From: Paraburkholderia fungorum
Lineage (GTDB): Bacteria > Pseudomonadota > Gammaproteobacteria > Burkholderiales > Burkholderiaceae
Direction: 5' to 3'
Assembly (NCBI RefSeq): GCF_902833645.1
Contig: NZ_CADFGE010000003.1
Location: 372,001 to 436,000, forward strand
Length of the DNA: 64,000 bases
In this document: one piece after another, positions 16,717 through 25,967 of the stretch
How positions within the stretch are numbered: the stretch's first letter is position 1
How the letters are laid out: every line of letters begins with the position of its first letter
The notes under the pieces: model-generated
The model's database searches: none
Told to the model about the DNA's origin: nothing
The model's input: the letters and a program-made list of their open reading frames with translations, nothing else
Translations under genes and position numbers: made by a program

Positions 16717-17157
16717 ATGAGTGACTTCTACTTTGGCAACGACCTGTTCGGGGAACTCGATCGTCTGCAACGGCAGATGTCGGCGCTGTTCGGCAACCTT
16801 CCATCGAGCATCCGCTCGAGCCGCACAGACGCATTTCCTCCTCTGAATATAGGCAGCACCGACGACTCGATCAACATCGTCGCGTTCGCACCCGGCATTG
16901 ACCCGGCTGCGCTCGACGTGACCGTCGACAAAGGCACGCTGACCATTGCGGGTGAGCGCAAGGCGCCTGAACTGTCCGCGGCGAGCGAAACCCGCTCTTA
17001 CGCGAAGGAGCGCTTTTTCGGCAAGTTCCGCCGCGTCGTCGAACTGCCGCAGAACGCCGATCCGGACAAGGTCGTGGCCGGCTATTCGAACGGTTGCCTG
17101 ACCATTCAGATCGGCAAGCGCGAGGCCTCGAAGCCGCGCTCCATCACCATTCAGTAA
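16717..17157 (+). CDS. Hsp20/alpha-crystallin small heat-shock protein (A-type of pair 2)
   Basis: A 146-residue small heat-shock protein. N-terminal GELDRLQRQMSALFGNLPSS leads into the alpha-crystallin domain (about 42-145), with LPQNADPDKVVAGYSNGCL and closing strand. It is a clear paralogue of the product of 8778-9230, with the same N-terminal block and SIRS motif. ATG 16717 follows AGGAGATGAATT. It is the first gene of a rightward pair, 13 bp from the next Hsp20 gene. Role: ATP-independent holdase in the cytoplasm under heat or other stress. Confidence 0.9.
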   Translation: MSDFYFGNDLFGELDRLQRQMSALFGNLPSSIRSSRTDAFPPLNIGSTDDSINIVAFAPGIDPAALDVTVDKGTLTIAGERKAPELSAASETRSYAKERFFGKFRRVVELPQNADPDKVVAGYSNGCLTIQIGKREASKPRSITIQ

Positions 17158-17170
17158 AGCGGAGGAACTC

Positions 17171-17575
17171 ATGAACGAAACGACCCAAATCGCCCAACGC
17201 GACACCGGCGAGGTCGCTCGCCGCAACGAAAGCAACGCCCGCAGGCTCTCCCTCGCGCCGGCTGTGGACATCATCGAGGACAGTCACGGCATCACCCTGT
17301 GGGCCGACCTGCCGGGCGTGCCGCGCGAGCGGCTCGACGTGAAGGTGCACGACGGAAGACTTTACATCGAGGCAGAGGCCGTGGTGCCCACGCCCAGCGA
17401 CCTGAGGCTGCACCATTCAGAGATTCGCGCGCCGCATTTCGCGCGAGTCTTCACGTTGAGCGACGACTTCGACACGTCGCAGGTGGACGCAAATCTGCAT
17501 GACGGCGTGCTGAAACTCAGCATCCCGCGTCGTGAAGAGGCACGTCCGCGCCGCATCGAAGTGCGAGCGGATTGA
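17171..17575 (+). CDS. Hsp20/alpha-crystallin small heat-shock protein (B-type of pair 2)
   Basis: A 134-residue small heat-shock protein, second of the pair. Its core (HGITLWADLPGV, LDVKVHDGRLYIEAEAVVPT, SEIRAPHFARVF, GVLKLSIPRREEARPRRIEV) is almost the same as the product of 8346-8753. The alpha-crystallin domain spans about residues 27-130. GGAGGAACTC precedes the ATG. The same A-then-B order as in pair 1 shows that both genes were duplicated together rather than separately. Confidence 0.9.
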   Translation: MNETTQIAQRDTGEVARRNESNARRLSLAPAVDIIEDSHGITLWADLPGVPRERLDVKVHDGRLYIEAEAVVPTPSDLRLHHSEIRAPHFARVFTLSDDFDTSQVDANLHDGVLKLSIPRREEARPRRIEVRAD

Positions 17576-17645
17576 TGCCGATCTGAACGCCGGCGGCCCG
17601 CGACGAGGCGAGCTAAGCTCCTAACCCGTGCGCGCGGCCGTCCGG

Positions 17646-18227
17646 CTAGTCCGTAGGGACATGAACCCCGTCCCAGCGCCGTGCCAACGCCAGCATCAAC
17701 GGCATCAGTACGGCCCAACCCACGCTCAGGGCGAACAATGACAGCACCGGATCGCCAAAGCGAACCGCGCCAAGCGCCGCACCCGCGCGAAACGACAGCG
17801 GGCCGGCCAGCGCGCCGACCATGGCGGCCAGAAAAAGCCGCCTCTTAAGCCAGCCGAACAGCACATTGAATTGGACTGCGAACAGAGCCCACAGGGCGAG
17901 CAGCCACCATGGGGCCGTGCCGCCAATCAGCGCGCCGCCCGGATAAACGAGCAGGCCACTCGCGACCAGCAGACTTTCCCATAGCGCACCGATCAGCACA
18001 GCCGTGGCGACCAGCTTCAGTTCGGGCACTGGCGCGGCGACACGCGTGGCGTGCCAAACGACCGTAGCCAGCACGAACGCGCCGCCGATCCACGCTACTC
18101 CCCTTGCGGCACTCAACACGCAGACAAACCAGCCCGCCTGACCGACAACAAAGTAGAGCCACACCCTGGGCGCTATCGGGCGCGGGGTATTTGAGGGAGA
18201 CGGGCCCGGAGGAGCTGAGGACGACAT
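17646..18227 (-). CDS. DUF2878-family membrane protein
   Basis: A 193-residue protein with about six hydrophobic helices after a Pro/Ser-rich N-terminus. LWESLLVASGLLVYPGG and APWWLLALWALFAVQFN in the centre match the DUF2878 pattern, inner-membrane proteins of unknown function. The 5' end lies about 150 bp from the phytochrome start, divergently. In other proteobacteria DUF2878 genes often travel with DUF1295 and cyclopropane-synthase genes; here those partners are absent. Confidence 0.7.
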   Translation of the reverse strand: MSSSAPPGPSPSNTPRPIAPRVWLYFVVGQAGWFVCVLSAARGVAWIGGAFVLATVVWHATRVAAPVPELKLVATAVLIGALWESLLVASGLLVYPGGALIGGTAPWWLLALWALFAVQFNVLFGWLKRRLFLAAMVGALAGPLSFRAGAALGAVRFGDPVLSLFALSVGWAVLMPLMLALARRWDGVHVPTD

Positions 18228-18380
18228 GCGTTGAGGTTCGTGGATTCCTTAATTCTGTATTTACGCGTCGAAGTCGCGCCTGGATGCAGAAAGCCTCACG
18301 AGCCGCAACATCCTCGCTGTCCCTGTGGGCATACTCCCCGCATCTCTATGCGAAAATCCCGGTCAGATCGAGGAGCGAGC

Positions 18381-20786
18381 ATGGCTGACCTTTCACATTC
18401 CACATCCGCTGCAGTCGAGAACTGCGCCAACGAGCCTATTCACATTCCCGGCGGCATTCAGCCACACGGCTTTCTGTTCAGCATCGCTGCGGACGGCACC
18501 GTGCTGCAGGCAAGCAGCAATGCCACCCAATTGAACGGCGAGCCGGCCCAAAATGCGCTGGGGCAGCCGCTTGCGCAATTTCTCGGGGCCGAATGGGCTA
18601 CGAGAATCGTCACCGCACTCGACACCGAAGATCTCGAAGGCATCCCCCTTTACCTCGGCTCGATTGCGATTTCACCCGCGGGCAACGGTACACAGGCGTC
18701 ACCATTCGCGGTGATCGTCCATCGCAACCAGGGCGTCGCGATAGTCGAGCTGGAACCCGCTCAAGGCACGATTGACGTCTTCTCGTCGATGTATCCGCTG
18801 GTGCGCACCTTCATTAACCGCCTGCATGGCGTTCAGGACGTCCACGGACTGGCGCAGCTTGCCGCCGAAGAGGTGCAGCGCATTACCGGCTTCGGCCGCA
18901 CAATTGTGTACAACTTCGACGCGGACGGTAGTGGATGCGTGATCGCCGAGCACATCGAACCCGGCTACGCGTCGTACGAAGGCCAACGCTTCCCCGCCTC
19001 GGATATTCCCGCGCAAGCCCGTGCGCTCTACATACGCAACCGCATCAGGCTGATTGCCGACGCCGGTTACACGCCCGTGCCATTGGTGCCGCCGCTGCAT
19101 CCACTGACTGGAAACCCTACCGATCTCACCTACTCGTCGTTGCGCAGCGTGTCGCCGGTCCATGTCCAGTACATGAAGAACATGGGCACGCTGTCGTCAA
19201 TGTCCATGTCGATCGTGGTCCGGGGTCAACTGTGGGGCCTGATTTCCTGCCATCACGACACGGCGCGCATCCCGTCGTTCGAAGTGCGCGCCGCATGCGA
19301 GCACATTGCCGAGGTGCTGTCGCTGCAGATCGAGGCCAAGGAAGAACATGCGCAAGCTGCCTACCGGTTGCGCCTGCGCCACACCCACACTCGCCTGCTC
19401 GCGGCAATGGCCAACACCGAGAGCTTCGTGGACGCGCTCGCCGAGGACCCGCGGGACCTGCTGGATCTGACGGCGTCCGACGGCGCTGCAATCGTCTTCG
19501 ACGGCCGTATTGTTCTCGTCGGCACGACGCCGGACCAAGCGGAGGTGGCCCGGCTCGTCGAGTGGCTCGATGCGCGGGTCGAGGACACCTTTCACACCGA
19601 TCGTCTTGCCACCACCTGTCCCATCCTGGATCCTCATCCGAACTACGCCGGGATGCTGGCGGTATCGATCTCGAAGCTGTTTCGCAATTACGTGCTCTGG
19701 TTTCGCCCGGAGGTCGTACAGACGATCAAATGGGCCGGCGATCCACGCGCGAAGCTGCAGTCGCAGTCCGGCACGCTGTCGCCGCGCAAGAGCTTCGATG
19801 CGTGGACGGAAACCGTGCGCGGACGCTCGCTGCCCTGGCGCGCCGCGGAACTGGAAATCGCCCTGGACTTTCGGGCTGCGCTGCTCGGCATCGTGCTGCG
19901 TCGCGCGGAAGAGCTCGCGCAACTGGCGCTCGAACTGGGTCGGGCGAACAAGGAGCTTGAAGGATTTTCGTACACGGTTTCGCACGATTTGCGCGCCCCG
20001 TTGCGGCATATCGTCGGCTTCGGCGAGCTGCTGCGCGAAACGGAAGCCGAACGGCTCTCCGAGCGCGGCAAGCACTTCGTCGAACGGATTGTCGCTTCGG
20101 CGCGCTTCGGCGGGAAACTGGTCGACGATCTGCTGGCGTTCTCGCAAATGGGCCGGTCCGCGTTGCATCCGCAGCGAGTGGACGTAGGCGCCATGGTGGA
20201 CGCACTGATCGCCGACGAAACCAAAGAAGCAAGATCGCGCACCATCGTGTGGCGGGTTGGCGAACTCGGCCACGTGACCGCAGACGCGGTGCTCCTGCAC
20301 GTCGTGCTGCGAAACCTTCTGGAGAACGCGGTAAAATTCACGCAAACCCGCGCCGAAACGGTCATCGAAGTAGGCCGTTATAGCGGCGAAGGTGATCTGG
20401 CCGACCAGCACGTGTTCTTCGTCAAGGACAACGGCGTCGGCTTCGACATGCGCTATGTCGACAAACTGTTTGGCGTGTTCCAGCGTCTTCATCGCGTGGA
20501 GGATTTCCACGGCACCGGAATCGGGCTGGCGGGCGTCAAACGCATCGTTGAGCGGCATGGCGGTAAAACCTGGGCAATCGGCGAACCGGAGCGCGGTGCC
20601 ACGGTCTACTTTTCATTGCCGCATGAATTTGTCGCTGAAGCGAGCGAGGGCGAAGAATCCGCGAGCGCCGCGGTTGCCCGGCTCACGGCGCTGTCGCCCG
20701 GCAAGCGCTTCCGGCCTGTGCCCAAGGATATCCGGGGAGCGCGCGGCGGCGCTGAACATGAAGCACCATCTGATGAACCGAAGTAA
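18381..20786 (+). CDS. bphP: Bacteriophytochrome sensor histidine kinase
   Basis: An 801-residue red/far-red photoreceptor kinase. Cys15 in NCANEPIHIPGGIQPHG is the usual biliverdin-attachment cysteine just before the PAS domain (about 20-125). The GAF domain (about 150-320) contains FPASDIPAQARALYIRN. The PHY domain (about 330-500) carries SPRKSFDAWTETVRGRSLPW, holding the PRxSF tongue. Then come HisKA with His535 (TVSHDLRAPLRH) and HATPase with N, D-N-G-V-G-F and G-T-G-I-G-L motifs. GAGGAGCG precedes ATG 18381. A response regulator follows at 12 bp and the heme oxygenase that makes biliverdin lies nearby at 23023-23676. Light changes the kinase activity toward the downstream regulator. Confidence 0.95.
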   Translation: MADLSHSTSAAVENCANEPIHIPGGIQPHGFLFSIAADGTVLQASSNATQLNGEPAQNALGQPLAQFLGAEWATRIVTALDTEDLEGIPLYLGSIAISPAGNGTQASPFAVIVHRNQGVAIVELEPAQGTIDVFSSMYPLVRTFINRLHGVQDVHGLAQLAAEEVQRITGFGRTIVYNFDADGSGCVIAEHIEPGYASYEGQRFPASDIPAQARALYIRNRIRLIADAGYTPVPLVPPLHPLTGNPTDLTYSSLRSVSPVHVQYMKNMGTLSSMSMSIVVRGQLWGLISCHHDTARIPSFEVRAACEHIAEVLSLQIEAKEEHAQAAYRLRLRHTHTRLLAAMANTESFVDALAEDPRDLLDLTASDGAAIVFDGRIVLVGTTPDQAEVARLVEWLDARVEDTFHTDRLATTCPILDPHPNYAGMLAVSISKLFRNYVLWFRPEVVQTIKWAGDPRAKLQSQSGTLSPRKSFDAWTETVRGRSLPWRAAELEIALDFRAALLGIVLRRAEELAQLALELGRANKELEGFSYTVSHDLRAPLRHIVGFGELLRETEAERLSERGKHFVERIVASARFGGKLVDDLLAFSQMGRSALHPQRVDVGAMVDALIADETKEARSRTIVWRVGELGHVTADAVLLHVVLRNLLENAVKFTQTRAETVIEVGRYSGEGDLADQHVFFVKDNGVGFDMRYVDKLFGVFQRLHRVEDFHGTGIGLAGVKRIVERHGGKTWAIGEPERGATVYFSLPHEFVAEASEGEESASAAVARLTALSPGKRFRPVPKDIRGARGGAEHEAPSDEPK

Positions 20787-20797
20787 AGGACCCCAAC

Positions 20798-21235
20798 GTG
20801 CTACGCCCCATCCTGCTGGTTGAAGATAATCCGAACGACGTCGAGTTGACGCTGATCGCGCTGGAAAAGACGCGTCTCGCGAACCCGGTCGTGTCATTGC
20901 GCGACGGCGAGGAAGCGCTGCTGTACCTGCGTCGCGAGGGACCATGGGCGAGCCGTGCGGAAGAGAACCCGGCCGTGATCCTGCTCGATAAGAAACTGCC
21001 TAAAATCGACGGTCACGAATTGCTGAAGATCGTACGATCGGACGACAAGCTCAAGCGGATTCCGGTCGTCATGTTGACGTCGTCGCGGGAGGAAACAGAT
21101 CTGCTGCGCAGCTACGACCTGGGCGTGAACGCCTACGTCGTGAAGCCCGTCGCTTTCGACGACTTCATGGCTGCTATCAACGATCTGGGCATGTTCTGGG
21201 GTGTGCTGAACGAACCGCCGCCCTACCCACGTTGA
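20798..21235 (+). CDS. Response regulator, phytochrome-associated (Rcp1-like)
   Basis: A 145-residue receiver-only regulator of the Rcp1/BphR type that normally accompanies phytochrome kinases. Acidic pocket E9-D10, phospho-acceptor D64 (ILLDKKLPKIDG), T/S in MLTSSR, and Lys in AYVVKPVAF. The helix with EDNPNDVELT and the extended C-terminus (GMFWGVLNEPPPYPR) are typical of the group. The start codon is GTG at 20798 with AAAGGA at 20785-20790 overlapping the end of the phytochrome gene, consistent with coupled translation. Output is by protein interaction. Confidence 0.9.
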   Translation: MLRPILLVEDNPNDVELTLIALEKTRLANPVVSLRDGEEALLYLRREGPWASRAEENPAVILLDKKLPKIDGHELLKIVRSDDKLKRIPVVMLTSSREETDLLRSYDLGVNAYVVKPVAFDDFMAAINDLGMFWGVLNEPPPYPR

Positions 21236-21331
21236 GCGCCCGCCGGGTATGCGCCCCAGCCAGCATCACCGTCAGCACTCAATTTCGCACGCGCGACGAC
21301 AGCGAAGCCCGCTTTAACACGTGACGCCGGA

Positions 21332-23002
21332 CTAAGGAGCGACCTGGCGGGACGCCGCCAGCCGCACACGGAAAGTCGCGCCGCGCCCTGGCCCTTCGCT
21401 TTCCGCCGTGATGGTGCCGCCGTGCAGGTCCACGAGATTCTTCACCAGCCATAAGCCAAGCCCCAGCCCTGCCACGCGCCCGGAGCCGCTCGTGCCAAGC
21501 TGCTCGAAGCGCTCGAAGATGCGCTCGATCGATGCAGCATCCAGGCCGACACCGGTATCGCGCACCGCCAGTTCCACCTGATCACCGTCGGCAACCACGG
21601 ACAACTCGATCGTTCCCTGCTCGGTAAACTTCACGGCGTTCGACACCAGATTCCACACGACCTGTTTCATCCGGTTCTCGTCCGCCAGCACCGTTACTGA
21701 AGATAGATCGTCAGCGATCAGCTGCAGGTTCTTTGCCTCCGCATGCACGCGCATATCTTCGGCAACGATGCCGGCGAGCGCGCCGAGATCGACCGGGCGC
21801 GGATGCACGGAGAGCTTGCCGGAGACGATCGCCCCGCTATCGAGCAGATCGTCGACCATGTGGGCAAGCTGACGGACGTTGCGGCTGATCACGCTGACGG
21901 CGCGCGTCACATGCGCCGGGTCGGCAGCTCGCTCGAGCAGATTGGACCACGCCAGAATCGCGCTCAATGGCGAGCGCAATTCGTGACTCACTGTCGTGAC
22001 GAAATGATCCATTGCGACGGCGAGCCGGTCGCTTTCCTCACGTGCGCGCTTCTCCGATTCGGCAATCTCGCGCTGCTCGAGTTCGGACTCCTTGCGGGCC
22101 GTGATATCGAGCGTGAATCCCAGTACCCTTGTGAGCGAGCCATCCTGCAGATAACGCCCTACGCCGCGCACAAGAATCCAGCGGACCCGCTCGTCCGCCC
22201 AACCGACGCGAAAATCCACCTCGAAAGGCTCGTGACTGGCGAGCGCTGCCGTCATCGCTTCGCGAAAGCGCGTTCGATCGTCAGGATGGACCACCTCGTC
22301 GATCAGTCGACTCTCGGTCAGCGCGGCGTTGGCCGGGATGCCGAGATTGACGCTGCATTGTTCGGTGCACTCCATCGTGCCGGTGGCAGGATCGATCTCC
22401 CACGCGCCGAGTTGCGAAAACGCCAGCGCGAACTGAAAGCGCTCCTGGTTGTCACGCAATTTGGCCATCGCTTCGTCGGCGATGACCTGCCGTAACTGCG
22501 CCTGTGATCGCAGCTTCGCGCGTTCACGCTGGTTGCGCTCGTCCTCGGAGACGCTGTCGGTCACTTCGACCACGCATAAGGCGATCTTGCCGCCGTCGCC
22601 ATGTCGGGCCGGCAGCCGATCTGCCTTGATTTTCCAGTAACGGATGACGGTCCCGTCCGTGACGGACAGGTCGCCGTTTTCGTCACGCCGACGCTCCGGC
22701 ATTTCGTAGCGGAACAACGGAGACCACTGCGACGCCCCTGCCGACCCAGCTTTCAGTACGGAGTCGAGCCAGACGCGGCGCGCTTCACGCTGCTCGGGCG
22801 CGCCGAACTGGTTGATTTCATAAATCGACTTGCCTTGCAGGTCGCTCAGCGACTGCCCAGTCAAGGCGAGATAGCTTGCGTTGGCAAGCACAACCTCATA
22901 GCGCTGATTCAGGATCATATAGGCGTGGGGCAAAGCCTCGAACGCCCAGGCTGCATCAAACGAATCGTTGACGGCGGAAAGATTGTTACGGCGGAGATCC
23001 AT
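21332..23002 (-). CDS. PAS-domain sensor histidine kinase
   Basis: A 556-residue soluble kinase with no membrane segment. PAS 1 spans about residues 10-150 (FEALPHAYMILNQRYEVVLAN), then a coiled segment, PAS 2 about 185-310 ending in GFTLDITARKESELEQ, HisKA with His340 (TTVSHELRSPLSA), and HATPase with NLVSNAVKFT, DTGVGLD and GLGLGLWLVK. The kinase ATG lies 20 bp downstream of the heme oxygenase stop, so both are read from one leftward transcript. The gene is convergent with the phytochrome regulator. The signal is unknown; its location suggests it joins the light-signalling network. Confidence 0.9.
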   Translation of the reverse strand: MDLRRNNLSAVNDSFDAAWAFEALPHAYMILNQRYEVVLANASYLALTGQSLSDLQGKSIYEINQFGAPEQREARRVWLDSVLKAGSAGASQWSPLFRYEMPERRRDENGDLSVTDGTVIRYWKIKADRLPARHGDGGKIALCVVEVTDSVSEDERNQRERAKLRSQAQLRQVIADEAMAKLRDNQERFQFALAFSQLGAWEIDPATGTMECTEQCSVNLGIPANAALTESRLIDEVVHPDDRTRFREAMTAALASHEPFEVDFRVGWADERVRWILVRGVGRYLQDGSLTRVLGFTLDITARKESELEQREIAESEKRAREESDRLAVAMDHFVTTVSHELRSPLSAILAWSNLLERAADPAHVTRAVSVISRNVRQLAHMVDDLLDSGAIVSGKLSVHPRPVDLGALAGIVAEDMRVHAEAKNLQLIADDLSSVTVLADENRMKQVVWNLVSNAVKFTEQGTIELSVVADGDQVELAVRDTGVGLDAASIERIFERFEQLGTSGSGRVAGLGLGLWLVKNLVDLHGGTITAESEGPGRGATFRVRLAASRQVAP

Positions 23003-23022
23003 TGAGGTTTCCCGGCTCCTCG

Positions 23023-23676
23023 TTAACCGGCGCCGGAACAGACGTCCTGGCTCGGACGCAGCGCGATATCAATGAGGCGGTCAAAAGCATCGACCGCGCC
23101 GTTACATGCTTCCTGTATCGCCTCGGGCGTGCACAGCTCATTCGTCATGAGGCTGACGAACGCTTTCCAGTGCGCCCCGGATGACTCGGAACACGGTTGC
23201 AGAAAACGGAGCGGATGCGGGGCAAGCCGCTCTTTCAGGTGCTTATAGAGCACGGCTCCGCCCAGTTGCGATCCTTCTACAACATAGCAAACACCCCATC
23301 GATAAGCCGGACTTGCCGTCTCCATGTAGCCTGACACGCGGGCCTGCAAGATCGACTGGTCGATGTGATCCTTGACGTGCAACGATGCAAAAACCAGATC
23401 TGCGTCGATCAATGCGATGCGCTCCGAAATCGATCGCAAGATATTTTCCCGTGGACCATCCGCAAACGCGCGCAACCACACATCGATGGGCGTAAGCCAC
23501 TCGCGCAGCATCGAGAGGTGCAAGAGATAGTCACCCACGTCCGTACTTTCTACCGAAAGCGGCATGATGCAATGAAGCAATTCATGCCGATGCCTGGTCG
23601 CGGAACGCAGTGTTTCGATCGCATCGGGTACGGAGCCGATCGGCCTGTCGGAGACGGACGCCTCCGCATTATTCAT
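23023..23676 (-). CDS. bphO: Biliverdin-producing heme oxygenase (phytochrome-associated)
   Basis: A 217-residue heme oxygenase that opens heme to biliverdin, the chromophore of the nearby phytochrome. The distal-helix motif WGVCYVVEGSQLGGAVLYKHL near residues 120-140 is clear. The proximal His would be in TRHRHELLHCIMPL near the N-terminus. Length and motif match the BphO group. ATG 23676 (MNNAEAS) is preferred over the much longer open frame upstream, whose extra 152 residues look non-coding. Gene order is bphO then histidine kinase leftward, so bphP and bphO are not in one operon but converge. Confidence 0.85.
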   Translation of the reverse strand: MNNAEASVSDRPIGSVPDAIETLRSATRHRHELLHCIMPLSVESTDVGDYLLHLSMLREWLTPIDVWLRAFADGPRENILRSISERIALIDADLVFASLHVKDHIDQSILQARVSGYMETASPAYRWGVCYVVEGSQLGGAVLYKHLKERLAPHPLRFLQPCSESSGAHWKAFVSLMTNELCTPEAIQEACNGAVDAFDRLIDIALRPSQDVCSGAG

Positions 23677-24268
23677 TCCAGACCCGGTGCCCGCCGTTTG
23701 ATATAGAGAAGTGACTGTCACAAGCGTCAGAGGCGATATTGAGTAAACCCAACGGATTATATAGGCCTTCATTCTTCTGATGCGCTTATTAAGGAAAGCT
23801 TTCGTAACTCCATGTGACTCGCAGAATGAACGAGGACGGTTGCCCGTCAGCGGATACGCGTACGTCTTGAGCGTGCTGCCCAATTGCTGAACATGCTTGT
23901 GATTTCGACGTCGGGATTCGTGAGCGCGATTAACGCTTCGGTTGCTTCGCGAAATGTGAGGTCGGTATTCGGCGATATATCGCGTACTTGTCTTTTGCGT
24001 ACGACACCTCGACGCATGACGTGCGAACGCGCTTATGGCTGTCAATTTCACAAGAGAGCGTAACGGCGAATTCAGAACGGATGTTCGCGAATGCGCTGTG
24101 ACAGACCGGGCTTGTTCACATCCGTACAACACGTCGGTAACTGACTGAGGGAGTCATCTTAGGGCATGCGTTACCGCGTGCTGACCGACAGCGCATCGAC
24201 CCGGGCAAGTCCGATCCTGGGTGTTTCATGTCGCGCCATCTGATCGTATCGGCAACGGCCAGGTTACT
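23677..24268. other. 592-bp intergenic region upstream of the heme oxygenase gene
   Basis: No recognisable gene. An open frame continues upstream from bphO but has no family-like sequence. It should hold the leftward promoter of bphO and the 3' end of the MocR-type transcript. Small inverted repeats are GAAAGCTTTC at 23794-23803 and TGACT-N5-AGTCA at 24142-24156. Confidence 0.45.
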
Positions 24269-25669
24269 TCATATCACCGGCGAATGCAGAAGATGCGGAT
24301 GCTCGAGCGTTTCGGCGATAACGCGCAGCGCCCGCTCGCATTCGCTCCGATTCTTCGAGCCTCCCAGACATACCCGCATCGCGTCGGGTGGATTACCGTC
24401 GGTCGAGAACGCTGCGCCGGCGACAGCGGCAATGCCTTGACTACGCAACTGCAGCGCCAGTTCGGAAGCGCTCCAGCCGCCTTCGCGGGGAATCGGCAGC
24501 CACAGATGAAAACCGTCCGGATGTGCATCATAGGACCATGCGCCGAGCACGCGAGCGGCAATCGCCTGGCGCGCTTTCGACTCGCTGCGAATCGCGCTCA
24601 GCATCTCTTGCGCCGTGCCATCGGCGATCCACTGTGTGGCGAGTGAAACGGTAAATGGACTCGCCATCACGGTGGTCGCGCGCAGTGCGCCTGCCAGACG
24701 CTGCGCCTGACGCGGAGTCGGAGCGTGCAGATACGCGACGCGCAACCCGGCACCCAGATTTTTCGACATTCCCGTGATGTAGTACGTCAGTTCAGGCGCG
24801 AAACTCGCCAGCGTGTCCGGCGCTTGCTGCGGCAACATCGCATAGGCATCGTCCTCGATGATCGGCACGCTGTAGCGCAACGCCACATCGGCGAGCGCCT
24901 CACGCCGCCTTCGCGTGAGCGTCAGCGTGCTCGGGTTCTGCAGCGTCGGATTGCAATAGAGCGCGGCCGGCTTGCCGGTCTTGCAAAGCGCTTCGAACGA
25001 ATGCGCCAGTGGCCCTTCGTCGTCGCGTGCGAGCGCTTGCAAGCGCACGCCCAGTTGCGCTGCGATCGCCTTGATGCCCGGATAGGCGAGCGTGTCGAGA
25101 CAGATTGTTGCGCCCTGACTTGCCAACTGCGAGACGAGTGCGACGAGCGCGCTGTGAATGCCCGGACACACCAGCACGTTGTCCGGCGAGCAATGAGTCA
25201 GGCGGCGCCTTAACCACTCCGCGCCCGCCGCCTTGTCGGCCGGCGTGCCGCCGAAATCCTGATAGCGCAACAGTTGATACGGGTCGCTATTCGCCATCAG
25301 ACGGGCGGCGGATTCACGCAAGTGCGCGGCGTAGTCCGCGGGCTCGGGGGGCGTGTTCATCGTCATTTCGATGCTGCTGCCACCGCTTAGCGGCAGCGTC
25401 ACGGTGCGGCCGCGCACGAAGGTGCCGCTGCCGGCGCGCGCATCGAGCAGGCCGCGCTTTTTTGCCTCGGCATAGGCGCGCGCCACGGTGGTGTAGTTCA
25501 GTGACAGTTCGTCGGCCAGATCGCGCAGGCCCGGCAGCCGGTCGCGCGGGCGCAGGCGTCCGGTCGCGAGATCTTCTTCTATCAGATCCGGGATCGCGAG
25601 ATAAGCCGGTTTGCGGATTTCGGCAAGGCGTTTGATCCAATGGTGAGTCGGGCTGCTCATGGTGTTCAT
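24269..25669 (-). CDS. MocR/GntR-type regulator with aminotransferase domain
   Basis: A 466-residue fusion regulator. The GntR winged helix (about residues 15-80, LPGLRDLADELSLNYTTVARAYAEAKKRGLL) is followed by a fold-type-I aminotransferase domain. It contains YSVPIIEDDAYAML with the PLP-binding Asp, and the Schiff-base Lys is in TGMSKNLGAGLRVAYLH. MocR regulators use PLP and sometimes an amino-acid ligand to switch transcription. It is divergent from the Nit1C operon with a 424-bp shared region, so it is a likely regulator of that operon or of itself. The start at ATG 25669 is uncertain (ATG 25660 also possible). Confidence 0.9.
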   Translation of the reverse strand: MNTMSSPTHHWIKRLAEIRKPAYLAIPDLIEEDLATGRLRPRDRLPGLRDLADELSLNYTTVARAYAEAKKRGLLDARAGSGTFVRGRTVTLPLSGGSSIEMTMNTPPEPADYAAHLRESAARLMANSDPYQLLRYQDFGGTPADKAAGAEWLRRRLTHCSPDNVLVCPGIHSALVALVSQLASQGATICLDTLAYPGIKAIAAQLGVRLQALARDDEGPLAHSFEALCKTGKPAALYCNPTLQNPSTLTLTRRRREALADVALRYSVPIIEDDAYAMLPQQAPDTLASFAPELTYYITGMSKNLGAGLRVAYLHAPTPRQAQRLAGALRATTVMASPFTVSLATQWIADGTAQEMLSAIRSESKARQAIAARVLGAWSYDAHPDGFHLWLPIPREGGWSASELALQLRSQGIAAVAGAAFSTDGNPPDAMRVCLGGSKNRSECERALRVIAETLEHPHLLHSPVI

Positions 25670-25731
25670 GGGGTTCGTGGAACTGGAAAACGATTGGAAA
25701 AGACGTCATGCAGGGTCGAATCAGCAATGCA

Positions 25732-25742
25732 AGTGATCGCAT
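25732..25742 (+). repeat. Direct repeat AGTGATCGCAT, copy 1
   Basis: AGTGATCGCAT at 25732-25742 recurs exactly at 25968-25978. MocR regulators often bind direct repeats, so the pair could be sites for the divergent regulator. Chance cannot be excluded for 11 bp in this GC context, although within 424 bp it is unlikely. Confidence 0.4.
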
Positions 25743-25841
25743 AACGCGGCTCGAATGATCGGATCAAATGGACCGATTGAATGGACGGACGGATCGATTG
25801 CGGTGAATGACTGCACCCGATCGGCGCGCGTGCACCATCCG

Positions 25842-25864
25842 GATCGCACCCGGCTGGTGCGATC
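25842..25864. promoter_or_regulatory. NtrC-type enhancer site
   Basis: GATCGCACC-CGGCT-GGTGCGATC is a perfect 9-bp inverted repeat. The core GCAC-N7-GTGC equals the NtrC consensus of enteric bacteria. It lies about 130-150 bp upstream of the sigma-54 -24 element, the usual distance for an enhancer. A second TGCACC half-site is at 25831-25836. Confidence 0.65.
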
Positions 25865-25967
25865 AACGCCCGCACGGCCGCTTTCATTGGCGCGGCTGAC
25901 CGTACGCAACCTTCGGGCCAAAAAATTTTTGGGCGCGTTCGACGAATGATCGTCTGCTTGATTGGAT

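Noticed and set aside
23677..24132. Open frame extending the heme oxygenase by 152 residues upstream
   Set aside because: The extra sequence is Arg/Ser-rich with no family similarity, and the heme oxygenase fold and usual length begin at 23676.
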